Assembly: GCA_035688265.1 (NCBI GenBank)
Contig: DASSNE010000034.1
Location: 32,128-96,127 of the forward strand
Direction of reading: 5' to 3'
DNA length: 64,000 nt
Source: DASSBR01 sp035688265
Lineage (GTDB): Bacteria; Pseudomonadota; Gammaproteobacteria; Natronospirales; DASSBR01
Numbering within the stretch: the first letter of the stretch is position 1; each line of letters starts with the position of its first letter. The notes under the pieces are model-generated. The model did no database searches, was not told the DNA's origin, and was given only the letters and a program-made list of their open reading frames with translations. Both the position numbers and the translations under genes were made by a program. This document shows positions 17,234 through 24,920 of this stretch, in pieces.

Positions 17234-18973
17234 GTGAGACGTGAACGTCACAAACTGCGTATTGGCGATCTGCTGGTCAACCATCGACTGATTTCGGAAA
17301 ATCAGTTGCAGCAGGCACTCGCCGAACAGAAGCGCAGCGGCCGTAAACTCGGTCGCGTGTTGATCGATCTAGGCTTCGTCGAGGAAGACGACCTGCTGCA
17401 ACTGCTGTCGCGCCAGCTCGATATCCCGGTCATCGATCTCAAGCATTACCAGTTCAACCCGGACACGGTGCGGCGCCTGCCGGAAATGCATGCGCGCCGC
17501 TACCGGGCAATGGTGCTGGAGTTCAGGCCCGATCATGCGCTGATCGGCATGGCCGACCCGACCGACATTTTCGCGTTCGACGAACTGTCGCGTATCCTCA
17601 AGACGCCGATTCACCAGGCGCTGGTGCGCGAATCCGATCTGCTGCGGGCAATCGACCTGGTATATCGGCGCACGTCGGAAATCACCTCGCTGGCCGAGGC
17701 GCTGGGCGAGGAACTCTCGTCGAGCGATTACGATCTCGAGCAGCTGGTCGCGCAGCACCAGATCGTCGATGCACCGGTCATCAAGCTGCTGCAGTCGATG
17801 TTCGAGGATGCGGTACAGATTCGCGCGTCGGACATTCATATCGAGCCGGACGAAGGCTCACTGCGCGTGCGTCAGCGCGTCGACGGCGTGCTGCAAGAGC
17901 AGATCATCGAGGGCGCGCGCGTGACGCAGGCGCTGGTCACACGGCTCAAGCTGATGGCGGGCCTCGACATTTCGGAAAAACGGCTGCCGCAGGACGGCCG
18001 TTTCAACATCAAGGTCAACAACCGCAACCTCGACGTGCGTGTCGCCACGATGCCGGTGCAGCACGGCGAGGCGGTGGTGATGCGACTGCTCGACGAGTCG
18101 GCGAGCCTGCTGGCACTCGATGAGCTGGGCATGCCACAGGACATGCTGCCGGCATTCCGGCGACTGATCAGCCGGCCGACGGGCATGCTGCTGGTCACCG
18201 GCCCGACCGGCAGCGGCAAGACGACGACGCTGTACGCGGCGCTCAACCGGATCAATACGCCGGCGCGCAAAATCATCACGGTCGAGGATCCGGTCGAATA
18301 TCGCCTGCCCCGCATCAACCAGGTGCAGGTCCAGCCGCGCATCGGGCTCGATTTCGCGCGCGTGCTGCGCACCGCCCTGCGCCAGGATCCGGACGTGATC
18401 ATGGTCGGCGAAATGCGCGACGGCGAAACGATGGAGGTCGGCCTGCGGGCGGCAATGACCGGCCACCTCGTACTGTCGACATTGCACACCAACGACGCCA
18501 TTTCTACCGTCAACCGGCTGCGCGATATGGGTGCGCCCGGTTACCTGGTCGCCGCGGCGCTCAACGGTGTGATCGCGCAGCGGCTCGTGCGCCGCGTTTG
18601 TGACGCCTGCTCCGAGCCGCATCAGCCGAGCGGCCAGGAACTGGCGTGGCTGCGTGCGCTGGCCGGCGGCCGCAGCTTCAACCTGAGGCGCGGCCGCGGC
18701 TGCGCCTACTGCAACAACAGCGGCTACCGCGGGCGTATCGGAGTGTATGAACTGCTGGAGATCGATGCCGAACTCGCCGATGCACTGCGTCGTGACGACG
18801 CCGCCGGCTTCGCGTCTGCCGCCCGCAACCGGCCGACATTCAAGCCGCTGCTGGCGTGCGCGCTCAACTATGCGATCGCCGGCGTCACGTCGCTCGACGA
18901 AGTGCTGCGCCTGGCCGGCGGTCTCGACGAACTGCGCGATGTGCCCCCGGCGGAGGAAGCCGAGGTCGGCTGA
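17234..18973 (+). CDS. mshE: MSHA pilus extension ATPase MshE
   Basis: 579 aa, GspE/PilB family. The start is a GTG at 17234 behind a GGGGGAG ribosome site. The N-terminal MshEN domain has two similar halves (RIGDLLVNHRLISENQLQQA and LGRVLIDLGFVEEDDLLQLL), the arrangement shown in Vibrio MshE to bind cyclic di-GMP. Then comes the ATPase core: Walker A GPTGSGKTTT near residue 325, the Asp box ITVEDPVEYRLP, Walker B DPDVIMVGEMRD and the His box GHLVLSTLHTND. A tetracysteine zinc module follows (VCDAC ... GCAYC). It powers pilus assembly on the MshG platform, and its gene overlaps mshG by 3 bp. Confidence 0.96.
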   Translation: MRRERHKLRIGDLLVNHRLISENQLQQALAEQKRSGRKLGRVLIDLGFVEEDDLLQLLSRQLDIPVIDLKHYQFNPDTVRRLPEMHARRYRAMVLEFRPDHALIGMADPTDIFAFDELSRILKTPIHQALVRESDLLRAIDLVYRRTSEITSLAEALGEELSSSDYDLEQLVAQHQIVDAPVIKLLQSMFEDAVQIRASDIHIEPDEGSLRVRQRVDGVLQEQIIEGARVTQALVTRLKLMAGLDISEKRLPQDGRFNIKVNNRNLDVRVATMPVQHGEAVVMRLLDESASLLALDELGMPQDMLPAFRRLISRPTGMLLVTGPTGSGKTTTLYAALNRINTPARKIITVEDPVEYRLPRINQVQVQPRIGLDFARVLRTALRQDPDVIMVGEMRDGETMEVGLRAAMTGHLVLSTLHTNDAISTVNRLRDMGAPGYLVAAALNGVIAQRLVRRVCDACSEPHQPSGQELAWLRALAGGRSFNLRRGRGCAYCNNSGYRGRIGVYELLEIDAELADALRRDDAAGFASAARNRPTFKPLLACALNYAIAGVTSLDEVLRLAGGLDELRDVPPAEEAEVG

Positions 18974-20205
18974 TGGGTGTCTTTCACTACAAGGGACGCA
19001 CCGCGCGCGGCGAACTGGTCAACGGCCGCCTGGAAGCCGATACCGCCGAGGCGGTCGCCGACCAGTTGTTCAATATCGGCGTCACGCCGATCGACATCAA
19101 TCCCGCCGCCCGCACAACCAGTCGCGAAATCGACTTCAGTACCTTCAAAAAGCTGCTGTCGCGCGACCGCCCGGCGCTCGACGACCTGATCCTGTTCAGC
19201 CGGCAGATGTACAGCCTGACGAAAGGCGGCGTACCGCTGGTGCGCGCACTATCGGGGCTCGCTGCGTCGACGCATAATCCGATGCTGCGCGAGACGATCC
19301 GCGCAGTGGTCGAATCGCTCGCGATGGGGCGGGATCTGGCCGGCACGCTGGCACGTCATCCGAAGGTGTTCTCGCAACTCTACGTCAACATCGTTCGGGT
19401 CGGCGAGAATTCCGGCAAGCTGGAAGAGGCCTTTCAACGGCTGGCGCAGTACCTCAGTTTCGACAAGGACACGCGGCGGCGCATTCGCACCGCGTTTCGC
19501 TATCCGCTGATCGTGATCTGCTTTGTGTCCGCGGCGATCGCGATTCTGACGACGTTCGTGATCCCGAAGTTCGCCACGCTGTTCGGCCACTTCAATATCG
19601 CGCTGCCGTGGCCGACGCGGGTGATTCTCGCAATATCCGATTTCGCCAGCCATGAATGGCCCATCGTGCTCGCCGTACTGATTGGCGCGGCGGCGGGCCT
19701 CAGGCTGTGGCGCAACACCGAGGCCGGGCGCTACCGGTGGGACAAGTGGATGCTGAAAATGCCGATCGTCGGCGACATCGTGCTGCGCTCCGCGCTCGCG
19801 CGGTTCGCGCGCGGCTTCGCGATGGCCTATCGCGCGGGCGTACCGCTGATTTCCACGCTGACGCTGACCGGCCAGGCGCTCGGCAACCACTGGCTGAGGG
19901 AGCGCGTGCTTGCCATGCGCACCGGCGTCGAGCGCGGCGAATCGCTCAGCCACACGGCGGCAGCCGCGGGCCTGTTCCCGCCACTGGTACTGCAGATGCT
20001 GATGGTCGGCGAGGAAACCGGCACGGTCGATGACATGCTCGACGAAGTCGGCGACTTTTACGAAAGCGAAGTCGAATACAAGCTGCAAACGCTGAGCGCG
20101 GCAATCGAGCCGGTCCTGATTGTGGTACTCGGCGCGATGGTGCTGATCCTGGCGCTGGGCGTCTTTCTGCCGATGTGGGATATCAGTCGGCTGGCGCACC
20201 ACTGA
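18973..20205 (+). CDS. mshG: MSHA inner-membrane platform protein MshG
   Basis: 410 aa, GspF/PilC family. Two homologous cytoplasmic helical domains (about residues 70-180 and 275-375) alternate with membrane helices near 170-195, 220-240 and 375-400. The motifs FSRQMYSLTKGGVPLVRALSGL and FARGFAMAYRAGVPLISTL show the internal repeat, and GENSGKLEEAFQRLAQYL and GEETGTVDDMLDEVGDFYE are the paired second-half signatures. The protein forms the base on which MshE drives pilin polymerisation. The ATG overlaps the mshE stop. Confidence 0.95.
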   Translation: MGVFHYKGRTARGELVNGRLEADTAEAVADQLFNIGVTPIDINPAARTTSREIDFSTFKKLLSRDRPALDDLILFSRQMYSLTKGGVPLVRALSGLAASTHNPMLRETIRAVVESLAMGRDLAGTLARHPKVFSQLYVNIVRVGENSGKLEEAFQRLAQYLSFDKDTRRRIRTAFRYPLIVICFVSAAIAILTTFVIPKFATLFGHFNIALPWPTRVILAISDFASHEWPIVLAVLIGAAAGLRLWRNTEAGRYRWDKWMLKMPIVGDIVLRSALARFARGFAMAYRAGVPLISTLTLTGQALGNHWLRERVLAMRTGVERGESLSHTAAAAGLFPPLVLQMLMVGEETGTVDDMLDEVGDFYESEVEYKLQTLSAAIEPVLIVVLGAMVLILALGVFLPMWDISRLAHH

Positions 20206-20250
20206 TCCGCCTGCCGAACGTCGCCAGGGACAGGACTGGGGGAGACAATA

Positions 20251-20820
20251 ATGACAAACGCGCAATTCGATAAGGCACTGGCCGCGCGCCGCCGGCGGCG
20301 CCAGTTGTCGCGGCTGGAGCTTGCAATCGCCGTCGTCATTGTCGGCGTGCTGATCGGTATCCTGATCGAGCGCGGCAACGCGTTGATGGTGCAGGCGGAG
20401 CAAACCGGGGTCGAGCAGGTCGAGGGGCAGATTCGCGCGGCGATCGGCCTGGCGGTTGCCAGCCGGGTGGCAAAGGGCCAGCTCGCCGCCGCCGCCGGCC
20501 TCGCCGCCAGCAATCCGATGAACCTGTTGCAGACTCCGCCGCCGAACTACCTCGGTGCGCTCAGCGATGCGGATCCGGCGCAGATCGCGCCGGGCCACTG
20601 GTATTTCGACATGCGCTCCGGGTATCTGGTGTATCGGGTGCAACATGCCGATGATTTCGCAACGTCGCTGCGGGGGCCGGCCCGTGCGGAGTTCGAGATC
20701 CGGCTGCGCTACCGCGATGCCAACGACAACGGTCGCTACGACGCCGGCGAGGACATCCTTTACGGGGTCAATTTCACGCGGGTCGCCCCATTCAGCTGGG
20801 AGGGGGGCAGCGAGAAGTGA
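20251..20820 (+). CDS. mshF: MSHA biogenesis protein MshF
   Basis: 189 aa with a GGGGGAG site before the ATG. An Arg-rich cytoplasmic start (AARRRRRQLSR) leads into one pilin-like hydrophobic helix (about residues 22-42, LELAIAVVIVGVLIGILIERG), then a periplasmic part with NYLGALSDADPAQIAPGHWYFDMRSGYLVYRV, characteristic of MshF. There is no prepilin peptidase glycine directly before the helix, so it probably stays as a bitopic membrane protein. It occupies the usual place between mshG and the pilin genes, and its end overlaps the next gene by 4 bp. Confidence 0.85.
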   Translation: MTNAQFDKALAARRRRRQLSRLELAIAVVIVGVLIGILIERGNALMVQAEQTGVEQVEGQIRAAIGLAVASRVAKGQLAAAAGLAASNPMNLLQTPPPNYLGALSDADPAQIAPGHWYFDMRSGYLVYRVQHADDFATSLRGPARAEFEIRLRYRDANDNGRYDAGEDILYGVNFTRVAPFSWEGGSEK

Positions 20821-21425
20821 TAGCGACGCCCTGGATTTCGGCGGCCGAATTGACGTTCGCCCAGGCAACGCTCACGTTGCTGTCGCTGGGCGCTGCGGCG
20901 GCCCTCGTCGTCGGCCTCGGCTTGCTGTTTGCACCAGCGCGTACGATTGCGTTGGCCGTCCGGTTCGATCGGTATTACGACATGGAGGAAAAGCTCGAGC
21001 CGTTGCAGAAGACGTGGTACTGGGAACGCTTTTTCTATCGTCACCACCGGGCGCTTGGCAGCCTGATGCTGATCGGCTCGGCATACATCATCGTCGTGTT
21101 GATGACGCTCGGGGACAGCCGCCACATTGCCGGTGCGCTGGGTCTGACGCTGCGTGAGTACGTTGTGGTGCTGATTGAAAGCTGCCGGGCGATGTTGATG
21201 TTCGCCAGCGTCTTTACGTTCGCGTTCGGCTGGATCGTGCTGATCCGGCCGAGTTTGCTCAAACCGATCGAACAGGGGGCAAACCGATGGGTGAATCCGC
21301 CCAGGCGCAGGCTTCCGCCGCGGCCGAAGCCGCCGCTTGCCCATCCGCGCCGGGTGGGGCTGTTCCTGACCGCCGGGGGGCTGTATACGCTCGGCAGCCT
21401 CGCATTGGCGTTGCTGGTGAGATAG
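20817..21425 (+). CDS. Uncharacterised four-helix membrane protein in the msh operon
   Basis: 202 aa from a GTG that overlaps the mshF stop, so it is translationally coupled. Likely membrane segments: about residues 15-38, 78-98, 115-145 and 183-201. Between the first two is a charged loop (FDRYYDMEEKLEPLQKTWYWERFFYRHHR), and before the last is a Pro/Arg-rich stretch (NPPRRRLPPRPKPP). I do not recognise the family. It is not one of the named Vibrio msh genes. Its place between mshF and the pilin promoter suggests an accessory role in the pilus machine, but the sequence does not show one. Confidence 0.75.
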   Translation: MIATPWISAAELTFAQATLTLLSLGAAAALVVGLGLLFAPARTIALAVRFDRYYDMEEKLEPLQKTWYWERFFYRHHRALGSLMLIGSAYIIVVLMTLGDSRHIAGALGLTLREYVVVLIESCRAMLMFASVFTFAFGWIVLIRPSLLKPIEQGANRWVNPPRRRLPPRPKPPLAHPRRVGLFLTAGGLYTLGSLALALLVR

Positions 21426-21474
21426 CCATTTGTCCGGAAAAACAAACCGTTGCCGCAAAGACCGCTGAAAAAGC

Positions 21475-21503
21475 TTGACATATGGTAGTCAGTCTAGTAT
21501 TTA
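21475..21503 (+). promoter_or_regulatory. Candidate promoter for the major pilin genes
   Basis: A perfect -35 TTGACA (21475-21480) is followed after 17 bp by a weak -10 TATTTA (21498-21503). It lies in the 203-bp gap before the first pilin gene and would give a leader of about 120 nt. A separate promoter would explain how pilin subunits are made in excess over the machine proteins upstream. Confidence 0.5.
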
Positions 21504-21628
21504 CCCTATGCCGCTTTCTTTCTGAGTTGAAGCGGTTGGTCCGGGCAGCACGGCGGCGAACTGCGGTTCGCACGGTCGGCCAACCCGGAGAATTTCGGGA
21601 GCTGCGGCTTCCATCCAAGGGGTTAATC

Positions 21629-22081
21629 ATGAAGAAACAAACGGGTTTCACCCTGATCGAACTGGTCACGGTGATTATCATTCTGGGGATATTGGCGGCC
21701 TTTGCGGTACCGCGGTTTATCGATCTTTCCACGCAGGCACGTGCCGCGACGGTGCAAGGGATCGGCGGTAGCGTCGAAGCCGCTGCGGCGCTTGCCCATT
21801 CTGTCGCGGTGGTCAAGGGTGTGCCAACGACCAGTTCGCCGGTATCGATGGATGGCGCCACCGTCACCATGATGAAGGGCTATCCATCGGCGGATGCCGC
21901 CGGAATCGTTGCGGCGCTACAGAGCGTGAGCGGGTTTACTACCACCACGAGTGGCAGTGACCTTTTGTTCGTTCCGGATCCGGCGCCAAGCGATTCGACC
22001 AAATGCAATGTCACCTACGCGCCGGCAACAAGTACGAGTTCCCCGGCGGTCACGACGATCACCGTCGACGATTGCAGCTGA
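21629..22081 (+). CDS. mshB: MSHA-type major pilin 1 (MshA/MshB family)
   Basis: 150 aa prepilin. The class III leader MKKQTG is cut before Phe (+1), giving FTLIELVTVIIILGILAAFAVPRF with Glu5 present. The globular part has the alpha-helix segment IGGSVEAAAALAHSVAVVKG and two C-terminal cysteines (KCNVTY ... VDDCS) that should close the disulphide D-region. The ATG at 21629 is preceded by AAGGGG. It is the first of two tandem paralogues; by position it corresponds to Vibrio mshB, but the sequence alone does not tell which of the two is the main fibre subunit. Confidence 0.88.
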   Translation: MKKQTGFTLIELVTVIIILGILAAFAVPRFIDLSTQARAATVQGIGGSVEAAAALAHSVAVVKGVPTTSSPVSMDGATVTMMKGYPSADAAGIVAALQSVSGFTTTTSGSDLLFVPDPAPSDSTKCNVTYAPATSTSSPAVTTITVDDCS

Positions 22082-22094
22082 TAACTTGCGACTG

Positions 22095-22128
22095 AAAGGG
22101 GCCGACGAATTTTTTGGTCGGCCCCTTT
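22095..22128 (+). terminator. Intrinsic terminator or attenuator between the two pilin genes
   Basis: A perfect 12-bp stem (AAAGGGGCCGAC paired with GTCGGCCCCTTT) closes a 10-nt loop, 14 nt after the first pilin stop. The U-tract is short and part of the stem, so it may also stabilise the 3' end of the first pilin mRNA. Confidence 0.75.
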
Positions 22129-22184
22129 ATGCAAGTCAAGACGCCATTCAAGGGAGCACAACCGCAACTCCGGGGCACGGGCAC

Positions 22185-22628
22185 ATGAGCAAACAAAACG
22201 GCTTTACCCTTATCGAGCTGGTCACGGTAATTATCATTTTGGGGATACTGGCGGCGTTCGCCATTCCACGTTTTATCGACCTGAGCGGTGATGCCCGCGC
22301 AGCCGCGACCGATGGCCTGGGCGGCAGCGTCAAGGCAGCGACCGCGTTGGCGCACGCCGCCTATATCGTCAAGGGCGATGCTCCGTCGGCGGTTACCATG
22401 GACGGTGTCAGCGTTACCATGTCGAACGGCTACCCGGCACCGAATGATACCGGAATTTTCAAGGCGCTGAACGGCGGCAGCGACTTTGCTCATGCCGCTT
22501 CCGGAACCAACGCCTACGTCTTTTCATTGACGGGCGACAGTCCCGCCAAAACCGTCGATTGCAAAGTTGTTTACACAAACGATGGCACCAACCCTGCAAG
22601 CGTCGAAGTCAAGGATGACTGCAGCTAA
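22185..22628 (+). CDS. mshA: MSHA-type major pilin 2
   Basis: 147 aa prepilin with leader MSKQNG, cut before FTLIELVTVIIILGILAAFAIPRFIDLS, nearly identical to pilin 1 over the first 35 mature residues. The two diverge in the surface part (PAPNDTGIFKALNGGSDFAHA here), while both keep the VTMDG/VxVTM.GYP segment and the C-terminal cysteine pair (DCKVVYTNDG ... KDDCS). A duplicated pilin with a conserved stalk and variable head. It has its own downstream hairpin. Confidence 0.88.
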   Translation: MSKQNGFTLIELVTVIIILGILAAFAIPRFIDLSGDARAAATDGLGGSVKAATALAHAAYIVKGDAPSAVTMDGVSVTMSNGYPAPNDTGIFKALNGGSDFAHAASGTNAYVFSLTGDSPAKTVDCKVVYTNDGTNPASVEVKDDCS

Positions 22629-22669
22629 TAGCAAGGGTAGCAGGCGGTGAGCCGTCAAGGTGCGAAGGT

Positions 22670-22694
22670 ACAGGGCGGCCGACGGCCGCCCTGT
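22670..22694 (+). terminator. Terminator after pilin 2
   Basis: An 11-bp perfect GC-rich stem (ACAGGGCGGCC with GGCCGCCCTGT) with a 3-nt loop is followed by TTCGTTT. It ends 13 nt before the mshC ATG, so the minor-pilin genes would be reached only by read-through or a separate promoter. Confidence 0.8.
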
Positions 22695-22707
22695 TTCGTT
22701 TGAAATC

Positions 22708-23169
22708 ATGAGAACCCGGATGCGGATTCACGGCTTCACCACGATCGAGCTGATCGCCGTGGTCATTATTGTCGGCATCCTGGCTGCGTTCACCGTTCCA
22801 CATTTTCTCGGTCGCGCCGCGTTCGACGCCCGCGGCGTCCACGACAGCCTGGCAAGCGCGCTGCGCTATGCGCAAAAAGTCGCGATCGCGAGCAACTGCC
22901 CCATTCAGGTGCAAATCCGGACCGGCGGTTACAGCGTCAAACAACAGCCATCGCCTTGCAGCAAGACCGGATCGTTCACGCTGCCGGTGACTGACCCGGC
23001 CGGCAACACACCGCTACAACTGACGGACCTGCACGGCGTCACCTTGACGCCGGCAACAGTCACCTTTTCCCCGTCCGGTGCTGCCGGCAGCGCCGACACC
23101 ACGATTGCCGTCTCGGGCGCGGCGAGTATCCCAGTCATCGGCGCAACCGGATACGTGGATGCACGATGA
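22708..23169 (+). CDS. mshC: MSHA minor pseudopilin MshC (GspH/FimT-like)
   Basis: 153 aa. Prepilin leader ending RIHG, then FTTIELIAVVIIVGILAAFTVPHF with Glu5. The segment DSLASALRYAQKVAIASNCPIQVQI is typical of the GspH/FimT minor pilin fold. Start ATG 22708; an ATG at 22720 (MRIHG) would give a shorter, more usual leader and is equally possible. Minor pilins prime fibre assembly and sit at its tip. The stop overlaps mshD by 4 bp. Confidence 0.85.
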   Translation: MRTRMRIHGFTTIELIAVVIIVGILAAFTVPHFLGRAAFDARGVHDSLASALRYAQKVAIASNCPIQVQIRTGGYSVKQQPSPCSKTGSFTLPVTDPAGNTPLQLTDLHGVTLTPATVTFSPSGAAGSADTTIAVSGAASIPVIGATGYVDAR

Positions 23170-23645
23170 TGTCTTCCCGAATCCCGAACCCCGAGTCCCG
23201 GACCCCGTTCCACCAATCCGGCGTCACGCTGATCGAGCTGATAATCGCCATCGTTATCATCGGTATCGCGCTCGTCGGGGTATTGCTGGTGCTGAACCGC
23301 GTTATCGCCAGCAGCGGCGACCCGATGATACAGCAGCAGGCCGTGGCAATTGGCGAGGCGTATATCGAGGAGATCAGCGGCAAGGCCTATACCGATCCGG
23401 ACGGCACCGACGTCGGCGAAACGCGGGCGACCTACGACGATTTGGCGGACTACAACCGTCTGCCCGACGACGTTGTGCGCGACCAGACCGGCACCGCGGT
23501 TGCCGGCCTCGCCGGTTACCGGGTCCAGGTCTCGGTGACGCCGTCGACACTCGACGGAGCACCGGCGAAACTGATCACCGTGACGGTCTCGCACAGCGGC
23601 ATGGCCGACGTGGTGCTGGCAACGTATCGGCTGGACCTGTCATGA
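23166..23645 (+). CDS. mshD: MSHA minor pseudopilin MshD
   Basis: 159 aa. The leader of about 19 residues (MMSSRIPNPESRTPFHQSG) is long and is encoded largely by heptamer repeats; the processed helix begins VTLIELIIAIVIIGIALVGVLLVLNRV, with the +5 Glu. The body contains QQQAVAIGEAYIEEISGKAYTDPDG, the MshD/PilV-type pattern in which the helix continues into a membrane-proximal amphipathic stretch. It overlaps mshC and mshO by 4 bp each. Confidence 0.87.
   Translation: MMSSRIPNPESRTPFHQSGVTLIELIIAIVIIGIALVGVLLVLNRVIASSGDPMIQQQAVAIGEAYIEEISGKAYTDPDGTDVGETRATYDDLADYNRLPDDVVRDQTGTAVAGLAGYRVQVSVTPSTLDGAPAKLITVTVSHSGMADVVLATYRLDLS
23179..23206. repeat. Heptamer repeats in the mshD leader segment
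   Basis: Four heptamers read on the plus strand as GAATCCC, GAACCCC, GAGTCCC, GGACCCC; on the minus strand they are GGGGTCC, GGGACTC, GGGGTTC, GGGATTC. The last two match units in mshK (13165-13178). They encode residues 5-14 of the leader that prepilin peptidase removes. Confidence 0.78.
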
Positions 23646-24511
23646 TCGGTGCGGGTTCAGGGCGGGTTTCTTCCCGAATTCCGGCCGGGCATTCCGGCTT
23701 CACGCTGATCGAAATCATCATCGTGATCATCGTGCTCGGCATCATCGGGGCGATCGGCGCGACGTTCGTCACCTATACGGTCGAAGGCTACGACGCCCAG
23801 ACACGTCGGGCCGCACTCGTTGACGACACCACGCTGGCGCTGTCGCGCATGGGCCGCGACATTCGCGCGGCGCTGCCGAACAGCGTGCGCGTCACCAGCA
23901 GCGGCAGCCGCATCGCGATCGAGATGATCAACGTCGTCGCCGGCGAGCGTTACCGTGACGGGCCGGGACCGAACCACAACGGTGACAACGCGATATTGAA
24001 GTTCAATAAGCCGGACGACCAGTTCAACGTTCTGCCGGCAATGACGCAAACGCTGCCGGCGAACACGCGGCTGGTGATTTACAACGTCGGTGTCAGCGGC
24101 GCGAACGCCTATGACAATGCGAACGTCATAACGCCGGCGTCGACGGCCGTTTCCCTGGCCGCGGATACCGATGAAACGCACGTGATACTGAGCGCGCCGT
24201 TCCGGTTCGCATACCGGTCTCCTCAGCAGCGCATCTATTTTGTCGATGGGCCGGTCTCGTACGTTTGCGATACGGCGCAGCACACGCTCACGCGTTACAG
24301 CGGCTACAGCCTGATGGCGACGCAGCCGATCGGGGACAGCGATTTCGGCGCAACCGGCGCCCTCGCCGCGGACGACGTCGCCGGCTGCAATTTTGCCTAC
24401 AGTCCGGGTACAGCGCAGCGCGCCGGGGTCGCAACATTAAGCCTGACGCTGGCGCGACGGGGCGAGTCGGTTCATTTGCTTGAACAGGTGCACGTCGTCA
24501 ATGCGCCCTGA
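23642..24511 (+). CDS. mshO: MSHA minor pseudopilin MshO
   Basis: 289 aa. Prepilin leader ending AGHSG before FTLIEIIIVIIVLGIIGAIGATFV, with Glu5. The large globular part carries the MshO/PilW-like pattern: DDTTLALSRMGRDIRAALPNSVRV, IEMINVVAGERYRDG, and the C-terminal GVATLSLTLARRGESVHLLEQVHVVNAP, which ends the MshO family. The largest minor pilin of the set, probably in the tip complex. It overlaps mshP by 11 bp. Confidence 0.9.
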   Translation: MIGAGSGRVSSRIPAGHSGFTLIEIIIVIIVLGIIGAIGATFVTYTVEGYDAQTRRAALVDDTTLALSRMGRDIRAALPNSVRVTSSGSRIAIEMINVVAGERYRDGPGPNHNGDNAILKFNKPDDQFNVLPAMTQTLPANTRLVIYNVGVSGANAYDNANVITPASTAVSLAADTDETHVILSAPFRFAYRSPQQRIYFVDGPVSYVCDTAQHTLTRYSGYSLMATQPIGDSDFGATGALAADDVAGCNFAYSPGTAQRAGVATLSLTLARRGESVHLLEQVHVVNAP

Positions 24512-24920
24512 GCAGCAACAGGGGTTCGCGCTCGTCATCGCGGTCTTCATTATCACCGTGCTGGCCGCGCTCGGTGCCTACATCCTGACCGTCAGCTCAG
24601 TGCAGCATCAGACAACGGTGCTGACGCTGCAGCAGATGCGCGCGCTGAACGCGGCCCGGAGCGGGGTCGAATGGGTCGGTTATCAGGCTCTCAAGTCGCA
24701 TGCCTGCCCGCCGGCACCGATCGCCGATTTCAAGCCGGGTGCGCCAACGCTGTCGGGCTTCACTATTACCGATCTGACGTGCAGTTCGACAACACACATC
24801 AGTCACGGCAACGACATCAATATCTACATCATAGATGCGACTGCAACTGCCGGAACCTATGGAACATCGGACTATGTGTCGCGGCACGTCCGCAGCATCA
24901 TCAGCGGGCCGGCGGCATGA
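24501..24920 (+). CDS. mshP: MSHA biogenesis protein MshP
   Basis: 139 aa from ATG 24501. The N-terminus MRPEQQQGFALVIAVFIITVLAALGAYILTVSS has the Gly-Phe junction and hydrophobic helix of PilX/MshP proteins, with no +5 Glu in the usual place. The motif LQQMRALNAARSGVEWVGYQAL is typical of the family. The call also rests on position between mshO and mshQ. Its ATGA junction couples it to mshQ. Confidence 0.85.
   Translation: MRPEQQQGFALVIAVFIITVLAALGAYILTVSSVQHQTTVLTLQQMRALNAARSGVEWVGYQALKSHACPPAPIADFKPGAPTLSGFTITDLTCSSTTHISHGNDINIYIIDATATAGTYGTSDYVSRHVRSIISGPAA

Noticed and set aside
19249..20868. Minus-strand frame of 539 codons opposite mshG and mshF
   Set aside because: Antisense to two clear msh genes; composition (Gln/Arg/His-rich) is that of a shadow.
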